This document shows positions 9,301-16,490 of a stretch of DNA of 64,000 bases, piece by piece (the stretch's first letter is position 1; every line of letters starts with the position of its first letter). The translations under genes were made by a program, and so were the position numbers. This DNA is from Aureispira sp. CCB-QB1. GTDB taxonomy: Bacteria > Bacteroidota > Bacteroidia > Chitinophagales > Saprospiraceae. The stretch is from positions 186,001 through 250,000 of the forward strand of contig NZ_JHBV01000039.1 in the NCBI RefSeq assembly GCF_000724545.1, read 5' to 3'. The notes under the pieces were generated by a model. The model ran no database searches, was not told the origin of the DNA, and saw only the letters and a list, made by a program, of their open reading frames with translations.

Positions 9301-11178
9301 GCAACAGGCGGAACAGGAGCATATACTTATGCATGGTCAAATACAGGCAGTAGCCAAAACATCACAGGTTTGAGTGGCGGTTCGTACACCGTAACGGTAA
9401 CGGATGCCAATGGATGTACACAGACAAGTGGACCTCTTAGTGTAAGTGAACCTACAACTTTAGATATTGTCATAGATAGTTTTAAAAATGAAAGCTGTTT
9501 TGGTATTATTGATGGATTTATCAGTACGACAGCTACAGGAGGAACAGCGCCATATAGCTACTTATGGAATACAGGTGCTACCGTAGATGATCTTACGAAC
9601 TTAATAGCAGGAACGTATACCATTACAGTAACCGATACCAATGGCTGTACTGCTATAGATACTGTTACGATTAATGATATTCCTACAATAACCGTTACAC
9701 TAGATGGAATTGATTCAGTTTCTTGTAATGGATTGAGCGATGGAGCTGTTTCTATAACAACGACTTTAGGCGCACCTGGCTACACTTGGTTGTGGAGTAC
9801 AGGAGCAACGACGGAAGACTTAAGTGGCGTTTCAATAGGAAATTATACCTTAACTGTAACAGATGCATTGGGTTGTACCATAACCGCTGGAGCTTATACG
9901 GTGGAGGAACCAGCCATTCTGGCAATTACGTTAGACAATAGTACTGATGTCAGTTGTAATGGGGCTGCAGATGGTGCTGTCATGATGACAACAACAGGGG
10001 GAACAAGTACCTACACGTATGCTTGGTCTAATGGTCAAGTGACAGAAGACATTACAGGATTAAGTGGTAGCTCTAATACGGTGACCGTAACGGATTTTAA
10101 TGGTTGTACCGCAACATCAGGACCACATATTGTAAATGAGGCAAGCGCAATTGTTGTCACAATAGACAATATTGATTCGGTAAGCTGTAATGGAGCAGCG
10201 GATGGAGCGATTGCTATTTCCGTATCAGGAGGAACACCTGCTTATTCTTACAACTGGGATAACGGAGGAGGAACAACTGAAGATTTGACGAATTTGAGTG
10301 GTAATACTTATACTGTAACGGTGACGGATGGAGCTAATTGTACGGTAACATCAGGACCGCATGTTGTCTTAGAACCAGCAGCATTAAATGTAGCAATAAC
10401 AGCAACTGTTCCTTTGGAAGGGTGTCTGGGAGAACCATTTGGTGCTTTGGATGCAGCGGCATCAGGCGGAACGGGAACCGCTACTTATCAGTGGTCAAAT
10501 AGTATAACAACGGCATCTAATGCAGGTTTAAATACAGGAATTTATACTGTTACAGTAACGGATGCGAATGGTTGTACTGCAACAGCGGTAGATTCTATAC
10601 AAGACCCTGTTCGACCAGTTGTCAATCCATTTGTTGGGCAAGCATCTGTAACCGATACGACAGTTAATTGGGGAGATATTATTAATATTAATGCAGGAAA
10701 TGACCAGACATCAAACGGTGTTAATTATACTTGGGAAGATGTTACTAATTTGGGTGATGTGAATTTTGGTAGTAATACAGTGCCTGCCACAAGTATTCGA
10801 CCAGAACCAACAACATCAGGAACATATACTTTATTAGTAACAGCAACATCAGCCGATGGTTGTGTGGATACAGGTTCGGTTTATGTGACTGTTAATATCA
10901 ATGATTTGTTGGGAATTCCAACTGCTTTTACTCCTAATGGAGACGGTGTTAATGATTATTTCCGACCAGCAAACTTAGATCCACAATTTATTGTAGAATA
11001 CAAGATTTATAATCGTTGGGGACAATTGCTCTTTGACGATACGAATACAACGAATCAGTGGGATGGTCGTTTTAATGGAGTCGATCAGCCGACAGAAGTA
11101 TACATTTATTTATTGCGTTATCAGGTTCCAGGGCAAGATGCGCGTATATTGAGAGGCGAGTTTACATTACTTCGATAA
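6385..11178 (+). CDS. SprB-repeat giant protein with T9SS type B (gliding-associated) C-terminal domain
   Basis: 1,597 residues. Signal peptide in residues 1-24 (KCCLLLVLVWSF core, TKAQA cleavage region). Eighteen repeats of about 77 residues follow, each starting near SCNGxxDGxVF, with a core YxYxWSNGATTEDITGL, then GGSYTVTVTDANGCT and a linker SGPHVVTEP. After a PKD/Ig-like stretch (about residues 1410-1510), the last 85 residues form a type B sorting domain (IPTAFTPNGDGVNDYF, YNRWGQLLF, WDG, GEFTLLR), the class linked to gliding motility proteins. By family knowledge this is a T9SS-exported, surface-attached adhesin. Repeats 8-10 are duplicated almost exactly as 11-13. The repeat family is the same as in the upstream gene but the linkers and the sorting-domain class differ, so the genes are not simple copies. 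Confidence 0.9.
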   Translation: MKFFIKCCLLLVLVWSFNTQTKAQAIITVDTIINATCNASADGAIQISVAGVPPFTYQWSNGATTEDVTGLFSGSFVVTVTDGLSGVTVSNVLTVTAPPVINVVADTIINILCAGDSTGSVDLSVSGGVPGYTYIWDNGATTQDVSGLPAGPMNVTVTDANGCTASAKAIGIDSVPPIIVTLDSIDNVTCNGAANGGVFISVTGGRGGTYNYLWSNGATTQNITGLSGGAYSVTVTDSSNCVMLSGPHIVNEPNILAVTFDSLQNVDCNGNGNGAVFITVTGGTANYNFNWSNGATTEDITGLSGGTYSVVVTDANGCVDSTGPHTVNEPAVLTLTLDSIQHIDCNGDADGAVFVTVTGGTTNYTYAWSNSATTQDITGLNGGNYTITVTDANGCTVSDTAYVVNEPPVLVATLDSIVDVSCNGFGDGGVFISVTGGTTNYNFLWSNGVTTEDNPNIGGGSYTVTITDANGCSVTSGPHIVVEPAGMTLTLDSINNVSCNGANDGGVFITVTGGAPNYTYLWSNTATTEDITGLSGGSYIITVTDANGCTVSSGPHVVTEAPALVITLDSIDNVSCNGANDGAVFITATGGTGGYTYAWSNTASSQNITGLGGGSYTVTVTDAAGCTAVSGPHVVTEPTQLVATLDSINNVSCNGLSDGGVFVSITGGTVPFSYLWSNGATTEDATGLIAGSYTLTVTDTNGCTATTGPHIVTEPTALVITLDSIDNVSCNGAADGGVFITATGGTGAYTYAWSNTGSSQNITGLSGGSYTVTVTDANGCTAVSGPHVVTEAPALVITLDSIDNVSCNGANDGAVFITATGGTGGYTYAWSNTASSQNITGLGGGSYTVTVTDAAGCTAVSGPHVVTEPTQLVATLDSINNVSCNGLSDGGVFVSITGGTVPFSYLWSNGATTEDATGLIAGSYTLTVTDTNGCTATTGPHVVTEPTALVITLDSIDNVSCNGAADGGVFITATGGTGAYTYAWSNTGSSQNITGLSGGSYTVTVTDANGCTQTSGPLSVSEPTTLDIVIDSFKNESCFGIIDGFISTTATGGTAPYSYLWNTGATVDDLTNLIAGTYTITVTDTNGCTAIDTVTINDIPTITVTLDGIDSVSCNGLSDGAVSITTTLGAPGYTWLWSTGATTEDLSGVSIGNYTLTVTDALGCTITAGAYTVEEPAILAITLDNSTDVSCNGAADGAVMMTTTGGTSTYTYAWSNGQVTEDITGLSGSSNTVTVTDFNGCTATSGPHIVNEASAIVVTIDNIDSVSCNGAADGAIAISVSGGTPAYSYNWDNGGGTTEDLTNLSGNTYTVTVTDGANCTVTSGPHVVLEPAALNVAITATVPLEGCLGEPFGALDAAASGGTGTATYQWSNSITTASNAGLNTGIYTVTVTDANGCTATAVDSIQDPVRPVVNPFVGQASVTDTTVNWGDIININAGNDQTSNGVNYTWEDVTNLGDVNFGSNTVPATSIRPEPTTSGTYTLLVTATSADGCVDTGSVYVTVNINDLLGIPTAFTPNGDGVNDYFRPANLDPQFIVEYKIYNRWGQLLFDDTNTTNQWDGRFNGVDQPTEVYIYLLRYQVPGQDARILRGEFTLLR
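8051..9420 (+). repeat. 693-bp near-identical tandem duplication (three SprB repeats)
   Basis: Bases 8051-8727 recur at 8744-9420 with a constant offset of 693 bp (231 codons, three protein repeats). Reading both copies side by side I see about four substitutions, all in the last third; the first 460 or so bases look identical. Frame is kept. Confidence 0.95.
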
Positions 11179-11205
11179 CTGTAAATTTTATAAATCTCTT
11201 AAATT

Positions 11206-11239
11206 AAGAAGCCATTTCTCATCTGAGAAATGGCTTCTT
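11206..11239 (+). terminator. Rho-independent terminator
   Basis: A perfect 15-bp stem (11206-11220 with 11225-11239) around loop ATCT, followed by GTTTTATT, lies 27 bases after the stop of the giant gene. It also lies beyond the end of the convergent peroxiredoxin gene and could serve both strands. Confidence 0.9.
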
Positions 11240-11335
11240 GTTTTATTAGAATCAATTAAAAAATCAACGGAGCATTAACAATCAAAAGATATAGTAACTG
11301 TTCTCATAACTTTTTACATGTATAACCTTTTATAT

Positions 11336-12178
11336 TTATAGCTGTTTCAACAAGTCTAGATATTGGCTAGGTTCTGGTCGCAAGCGATAATTATCCGTTA
11401 GGTCTGCAAAACGAATGATTCCTTCCTTATCTGTAACAACCAGTGTTGGCAAAACATTGTCAGAGTCGTATCCTAATACCTCAAAGCCAGCAGGAGTACC
11501 CTTTGAGTGAAACAAACCAAGTTTTTGGGCGGCTTTTAAATCTTCATCAATTAAAAATTGAGCTGGGATGTCAAACTTTTTAGCTAAACTTTTGGTGTGT
11601 TTAGGAGACTGAGGGCTGATAAAAACTAAAGCAGCACCTTGAGCTTTTATTTGCTGATACTCTTGTGCCAATTCTTTGATTTGTGCCATGCAGAACGGAC
11701 ACCAGTTGCCACGATAGAATAGAAAAATAGCTGGAGCTCCCAAGAATTGTTGGATAGAAACTTCAGCGCCTTCTGGGGTTTTAAACGAAACCAAAGGCAT
11801 TTTTTTCCCAATTTTGAGTAAGGTTTTGTCTCGACTAGAAAAATCTGTTGCCCAATATGTATACAAGCACCAACAGCCCAACATACATACATTTAAAATT
11901 AGTGCCCAATAATTACTCGAGAGGGCTATGGTGCTGTATATGACCAAACTAGTTCCTAATAATAGCAATAACCAAGTCGACCACATATTTTTACTTGTTC
12001 TTGGTGTGGCAACTAGGTAAATACCTGCAAAATAAATGGAGCCTGTACCAAAACTAATAAGATTACCAAGCCAAGCTAGTTGATTGGTATGAGTTAGATA
12101 TGTATAGCCAGAATAGAGTGTGCCAATGACAATAAAAGTGACGCTGAGGCTAATAAAAAGACCTTTTAAAGAATCCAT
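11336..12178 (-). CDS. Membrane-anchored peroxiredoxin-like (AhpC/TSA family) protein
   Basis: 280 residues. The N-terminal half (about 5-110) has four hydrophobic segments; the C-terminal half (about 120-280) is a thioredoxin-fold AhpC/TSA domain. The active site is YRGNWCPFC, with Cys160 in the peroxidatic position and Cys163 completing a CxxC pair; later stretches such as LVFISPQSPKHTKSLAKKF and the TLVVTDKEGIIRFAD strand fit the family. It probably reduces peroxides or exchanges disulfides at the inner membrane. Which side the domain faces cannot be settled by eye, and the fusion of four membrane segments to this domain is less common than the soluble form. It stands alone on the minus strand, convergent with the giant gene. 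Start ATG at 12178. Confidence 0.8.
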   Translation of the reverse strand: MDSLKGLFISLSVTFIVIGTLYSGYTYLTHTNQLAWLGNLISFGTGSIYFAGIYLVATPRTSKNMWSTWLLLLLGTSLVIYSTIALSSNYWALILNVCMLGCWCLYTYWATDFSSRDKTLLKIGKKMPLVSFKTPEGAEVSIQQFLGAPAIFLFYRGNWCPFCMAQIKELAQEYQQIKAQGAALVFISPQSPKHTKSLAKKFDIPAQFLIDEDLKAAQKLGLFHSKGTPAGFEVLGYDSDNVLPTLVVTDKEGIIRFADLTDNYRLRPEPSQYLDLLKQL

Positions 12179-12441
12179 AAAATCTCTGATTTAAATTGCG
12201 TTATAACTTGCTAGGAAAATAAATTTACTTTATTGAGCATCAAAGTACACCAAAAAAATTGTATTTTGCATCTTAATACTTGAATAGACTACAAAAAATA
12301 GTAATTCAATCTGTTGAGATGAATTATGATAATGGGCAAAATTAAAAGAAGAATTGTAAGTCTAGGAATAATACTCTACTGTTGACCTTAAAACCACCAC
12401 AATTTGTTTTGGGTTAATAGCATCATTTAAAACGAAATCAT

Positions 12442-12981
12442 TTGACGGAGCAAGAACTCATAGAAAGATGTAAGCGCAACGATAGGTTGGCGCAAAAGGC
12501 TTTGTACGAGCGGTTCTCTTCCAAAATGTTTGGGGTCTGTAGGCGTTATGTCAAAACAGTCGAAAACACAGAGGAAGTGTTAATGTTAGCTTTTTGCAAA
12601 GTGTTTAAAAAAATTGATACCTACTCAGGCAATGGAAGCTTTGAGGGGTGGATCAGACGTGTAATGGTAAATGAATCATTGATGTTTTTGCGAAAAAATT
12701 ATCGTTTTAATGAGCATGCTGATATTAGCGAATTGCCTGTGAAGGCAGTGGAAGTAAATGTAGAAGATGAATTAGCAGCACAAGATATTTTGAACTTATT
12801 GGAACAATTGCCTACTGGGTACAGAACCGTCTTTAACTTGTACGTTATAGAAGGATTCAAGCATAGAGAAATTGCAGAACAACTTGGCATTAGTATTAAT
12901 ACATCTAAATCGCAGTTGATTTTGGCGAAAAAGAAACTACAGGAAATGATTAAAAAATCAGAACAATTGGGAAGCAATTAA
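12442..12981 (+). CDS. RNA polymerase ECF sigma factor (TTG start)
   Basis: 179 residues. Region 2 covers about residues 8-85 (LIERCKRNDRLAQKALYERFSS, then GWIRRVMVNESLMFLRK) and region 4 about 110-170 (LEQLPTGYRTVFNLYVIEGFKHREIAEQLGIS with the helix-turn-helix, then SKSQLILAKKKL). The start must be the TTG at 12442: the next in-frame ATG (MFGVCRRY) would remove the first helices of region 2. The next gene, 140 bases on, has a single membrane span and is probably its anti-sigma partner. The promoters it controls cannot be told from the window. Confidence 0.88.
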   Translation: MTEQELIERCKRNDRLAQKALYERFSSKMFGVCRRYVKTVENTEEVLMLAFCKVFKKIDTYSGNGSFEGWIRRVMVNESLMFLRKNYRFNEHADISELPVKAVEVNVEDELAAQDILNLLEQLPTGYRTVFNLYVIEGFKHREIAEQLGISINTSKSQLILAKKKLQEMIKKSEQLGSN

Positions 12982-13121
12982 AAAAATTAAAAAATAAGAA
13001 GATTCAGAAACATATTACAAATAAATTGGGTTTGAACCCATAAAGGAAATAAACATCAACTTGTTAGACAAGAATAGAACTAAATGATTAAAAGAAACCA
13101 ACCAAAGATAATTAATTAATT

Positions 13122-14444
13122 ATGAGCAGAGATGATTACATTTCTAAACTGTTTATAAAAAATCAGGACAAGCTAGAACAACCGCCTTCTAACGACCTTT
13201 GGTCTAAATTAGAAATGCAGTTAGATCAAGAGCTACCTGTCACTGAAAACACAACTGGAGGTGCCACTTCGGCTACTAAGGTGATCGGTTTATCAAAGTA
13301 TTTAGCAGCAGCCTCTGTATTGGTTGTTTTGGCTAGTGTCGCTTATATGTTCCGATCTATAGAAACTTCTAATATGGATCAAAAAACCTTAGAAGCTCCC
13401 TTGGCAATTTATACAGATGTGGAAGAGGAGACAGAAGAAGAACCTTACGAGTCGTACAAAGATTTTCCTGCTAAAACAGAAGCAGAAAAAGCAAAGGAGG
13501 AAGTACAACAAGCAGAAAAAATTGTAGAAGCGGTGAACGAAAAAGTATTGAAGGAAAATATTGTGGTTCCTAATACAGTGAAAAATTCTACTTCTTCTTC
13601 TAAGAAAATTGAATTGGACGATATTGAAATTGTAGATGAAAAAGAAGTCAATGACTTGATTGTCATCGAACCTGAAATACCTGATGAAACAGTTTTGGCA
13701 AGAACGACAAACATACCAACGAATACTAGAGCAGATTTGTACCAAAATGATGTTCCTGTGGAGCAAGAGGATTTAAATTACAACAGAAATTATATTCCTC
13801 AAATTGCTAACACGATAGACAATAATAGCGTTGTGGAAGAGGTCTTGAATCAATCAAAAGATAAAGAAACGATTAGTGCTACGAAAAAATTTAAGTCAAG
13901 TACTCGAAAAAGAGGTGCAGGAAGGGGAAAAATTGTCGGAAAAGAAAAGAAGGCAGTAAAGAAAATAAAATCTCCGATGGCATCAGCCCACCAACGTTTA
14001 TATCCTTTTGGATTTTTGTTGGGTAAATGGGAGGACGATAATGAGATAGGAGGGAAGTCTTACGAAATGTGGACACTTAAAAACTCGACCACTCTAGTTG
14101 GCAAAGGATATAAATTGTCTAACAGCGCAGAACGAATTTTTGAAGAAGTTATGCGAATCGAATTTAGAGACAATCAAATCTTTTTAGTAATGAGCCTAGA
14201 TGAAGATAAAACAACTGTAGATTATATGCTGTCTACTTTTGATAATGAACGCTTTATTTTTGAACAGCAGATGTCTAAAAATTATCCAGATAAAGTAATT
14301 ATTCAGAAAAGTGGTTTGGATGGTTATTCGGTTATTATTACCAATAATCATAATTTTCTAACAACCGACCAACAACGCTATTTGGAGAACCGAAATAGAG
14401 TATCGAATGTTCAGTCTATGCGGACCATGCATTATAAAGATTAG
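13122..14444 (+). CDS. Probable anti-sigma membrane protein with C-terminal DUF6265-like domain
   Basis: 440 residues. The N-terminal 45 residues (SRDDYISKLFIKNQDKLEQPPSNDLW) look like the cytoplasmic N-terminal part of Bacteroidota anti-sigma proteins. A single membrane span follows (about residues 60-77, YLAAASVLVVLASVAYMF), then a long low-complexity acidic and basic linker (about 95-290). The last 150 residues resemble DUF6265, a lipocalin-like fold: FLLGKWEDD, EMWTLKNSTTLVGKGY, then FIFEQQMSKNYPDKVIIQ. Order and spacing after the sigma gene suggest co-transcription and a sigma/anti-sigma pair with the lipocalin-like domain as an extracytoplasmic sensor; the pairing is inference. A palindrome-like TGGGTT-TG-AACCCA lies at 13027-13040 between the two genes. 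Confidence 0.65.
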   Translation: MSRDDYISKLFIKNQDKLEQPPSNDLWSKLEMQLDQELPVTENTTGGATSATKVIGLSKYLAAASVLVVLASVAYMFRSIETSNMDQKTLEAPLAIYTDVEEETEEEPYESYKDFPAKTEAEKAKEEVQQAEKIVEAVNEKVLKENIVVPNTVKNSTSSSKKIELDDIEIVDEKEVNDLIVIEPEIPDETVLARTTNIPTNTRADLYQNDVPVEQEDLNYNRNYIPQIANTIDNNSVVEEVLNQSKDKETISATKKFKSSTRKRGAGRGKIVGKEKKAVKKIKSPMASAHQRLYPFGFLLGKWEDDNEIGGKSYEMWTLKNSTTLVGKGYKLSNSAERIFEEVMRIEFRDNQIFLVMSLDEDKTTVDYMLSTFDNERFIFEQQMSKNYPDKVIIQKSGLDGYSVIITNNHNFLTTDQQRYLENRNRVSNVQSMRTMHYKD

Positions 14445-14480
14445 GTTCATGCAATACTAAATTATTAAATATACTCGTTT

Positions 14481-14519
14481 TACAAAAGTTGTTATCTTTC
14501 TGAGATAACAACTTTTGTA
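14481..14519 (+). terminator. Terminator hairpin
   Basis: A perfect 17-bp stem (14481-14497 with 14503-14519) around a 5-base loop, followed by TATTTTAG, lies 36 bases after the preceding stop codon. Confidence 0.85.
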
Positions 14520-14645
14520 TTTTAGGACGTTGCGCATTTCCTCCTCAATAAAAAACTAAGCTTGTACTTTCTGCCCCTGAATGATTATAATTAATGGGTG
14601 ATTATATAAAAAGTCTATAGGCTTTTTTTGCTGTATAAAATTACG

Positions 14646-14653
14646 TAACTTTG
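14646..14653 (+). promoter_or_regulatory. -7 element of the second ECF sigma gene
   Basis: TAACTTTG matches TAnnTTTG exactly and sits 50 bases before the start codon, predicting a leader of about 43 bases. A TTTG at 14627-14630 may act as the -33 element, though the 15-base spacer is short. Confidence 0.5.
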
Positions 14654-14702
14654 AAGCTTTATAGTTTATTACAGTTAGTCTTGTAAGTACCTAATTCACT
14701 AA

Positions 14703-15275
14703 ATGACACAAGAGAATAATAACGACTTATTACGACGTTTAAAAGAGAATGATAAGACTGCTTTGAAAGAAATATTTCAAGAGCATTATCCTATTGTATA
14801 TCGTACCATATTTCGGATTGTATCTGACCAGGGAATAGCAGAAGATTTGGCTCAAGATGTATTTATGCGATTATGGGAAAAGCGGGATAGGATTGATATT
14901 CAAGGAGCATTGGGTGCTTATATTCGCAGAATGGCAGTAAACGAGGCATTGGGGTATTTACGTAAAAATAAAAAATACACCATAGAGGAAGTGGCGGATT
15001 ATCACAGCCCTCTAACAATTAGTGGTGAGGATACTTATCTTGATAACGAGTTGCAGGCAGAAGTTAATAGGGCAATCGAAACCTTACCGCCAAGGTGCAA
15101 AGCGGTATTTATGTTAAGTCGCTTTGAGGAATTGTCTTACAAAGAAATTAGCCAAAAATTAGACATTTCTCCTAAAACTGTCGAAAATCAAATTTCAAAA
15201 GCTTTAAAAACGTTACGAAAAGCCTTAAAAAGCTATTTAAGTAGTTTTTTAATTTTTTGTATGTGGTATTTTTAG
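14703..15275 (+). CDS. ECF sigma factor, FecI-like Bacteroidota type
   Basis: 190 residues. Region 2 spans about 10-80 (LLRRLKENDKTALKEIFQEHYP, GIAEDLAQDVFMRLWEKR, YIRRMAVNEALGYLRKN) and region 4 about 118-175 (TLPPRCKAVFMLSRFEELSYKEIS, LDISPKTVENQISKALKTL). The protein ends in a hydrophobic tail (LSSFLIFCMWYF), often seen in this Bacteroidota family. It is followed at 186 bases by a FecR-type anti-sigma gene and then an STN-domain protein, the classic order for cell-surface signalling in which an outer-membrane event releases the sigma factor through the inner-membrane FecR protein. The regulon is unknown but probably includes the downstream genes. Confidence 0.92.
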   Translation: MTQENNNDLLRRLKENDKTALKEIFQEHYPIVYRTIFRIVSDQGIAEDLAQDVFMRLWEKRDRIDIQGALGAYIRRMAVNEALGYLRKNKKYTIEEVADYHSPLTISGEDTYLDNELQAEVNRAIETLPPRCKAVFMLSRFEELSYKEISQKLDISPKTVENQISKALKTLRKALKSYLSSFLIFCMWYF

Positions 15276-15460
15276 CAATTGCCTCAACCTTACGTTACGC
15301 ATTTTACACTTCTTTTTACTCTTTGGCATCCTTACCAGCACATTTGACTTCCCACTACATTAGATAAAACTATAAAAAAGTATTTTTTTTCTAAAAAAAA
15401 TATTTTGATGTAGGGGGGAGGGCTGAAAATAGCATCATCATTAATAGAAAGCAGAAAAAT

Positions 15461-16465
15461 ATGGACTCTAACAATAACAAATATCTTACACTCCTTAGCA
15501 AAGTACTAACAAAAAGCGCCTCTTTAGAAGAGAAGGAGCAGTTAGAGCAATGGGCAAATGAGAATGATGCACAAAAAGCATTTGTAGAGGAAACGCTAGA
15601 AGTTTGGAATTTATCTAAAAATTATGCAGAAGATTTGCCAGTCGATACCAATCGTGCTTGGGATAAATTGGAAGCAAAATTAGAAGTTAAAACACCTCAA
15701 CCTACTATATGGCGAAGTTTGGCTTCTTATTGGAAGGCTGCGGTAATCGCTGGTTTGGTAGCAACGTCTGTATTTTGGATTGCTTCTCGGAATGCGGTAA
15801 GTGTGGAAACTGTTTTGGAAATTGTAGAAACAGGAGAGCAAGAGCAAAAAGAATTAATTCTGCCCGATGGATCGTTGGTGTTGTTGAATGAAAACTCTTC
15901 TTTGGCTTATGCTAAAGATTTTAAGGTTCGAACAGTTGATTTAAAAGGAGAGGCATTTTTTGATGTGACAAAAAAGAACGGTCAGTCGTTTGAAATTAAT
16001 ACAAGCACTACAAAAACTAAAGTGTTGGGTACGTCGTTTAATATACGTGCTTATGACCAAACTCCAGTGGAGGTAGCTGTCGTGACAGGAAAAGTTGCTG
16101 TAGAAAGCGTTCAAGAAGGAAACAAAGAGTCGGTTCTGTTACTGCCAAATGAAACGGTTGTTTATGATGCAACAGTTAAAAAAATGGTGAAAACGGTTGA
16201 ACCAACCAATAATTCAGTGGCTTGGAAAACACAAGAACTAGTTTTTGATAATACGGAATTGGGGAGTGTGATTAAAACGTTGGAACGTTATTTTGAAGTA
16301 AAAATTGAGGGAGATCCTAAGATATTAAATTGTCATTATACAGGAACCTTCAAAGAACCAAAACTAGGAGAAGTATTTAATACCATAGCTTTTACGTTTC
16401 CAACTGATTTGGAAATCAAGAAAGTAGATGAGAAATATATCCTTATTGGTCAAGGATGTGAATAA
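15461..16465 (+). CDS. FecR-type anti-sigma regulator (FecR and DUF4974 domains)
   Basis: 334 residues. N-terminal cytoplasmic helical part (1-85, with LEEKEQLEQWANENDAQKAF), one membrane span (about 91-109), a periplasmic FecR beta domain (about 112-225, with ELILPDGSLVLLNENSSLAY and VLGTSFNIRAYD) and a C-terminal DUF4974 domain (about 250-330, with LVFDNTELGSVIKTLERYF and YTGTFKEPKLGEVFNTIAF). It should sequester the sigma factor encoded just upstream and relay a signal from an outer-membrane STN-domain partner. The STN-domain gene starts 25 bases after its stop, so the pair is almost certainly co-transcribed. Confidence 0.93.
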   Translation: MDSNNNKYLTLLSKVLTKSASLEEKEQLEQWANENDAQKAFVEETLEVWNLSKNYAEDLPVDTNRAWDKLEAKLEVKTPQPTIWRSLASYWKAAVIAGLVATSVFWIASRNAVSVETVLEIVETGEQEQKELILPDGSLVLLNENSSLAYAKDFKVRTVDLKGEAFFDVTKKNGQSFEINTSTTKTKVLGTSFNIRAYDQTPVEVAVVTGKVAVESVQEGNKESVLLLPNETVVYDATVKKMVKTVEPTNNSVAWKTQELVFDNTELGSVIKTLERYFEVKIEGDPKILNCHYTGTFKEPKLGEVFNTIAFTFPTDLEIKKVDEKYILIGQGCE

Positions 16466-16490
16466 AATTTTACGAGAAACAAGCATTCAC

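Noticed and set aside
13027-13040. GGGTTTGAACCC, resembling a tRNA T-loop
   Set aside because: No acceptor stem, anticodon arm or CCA context; a short palindrome only.
13389-13766. Minus-strand open frame of 125 codons inside the anti-sigma gene
   Set aside because: Composition is Phe/Cys-rich antisense of a Glu/Lys-rich linker; no family resemblance.
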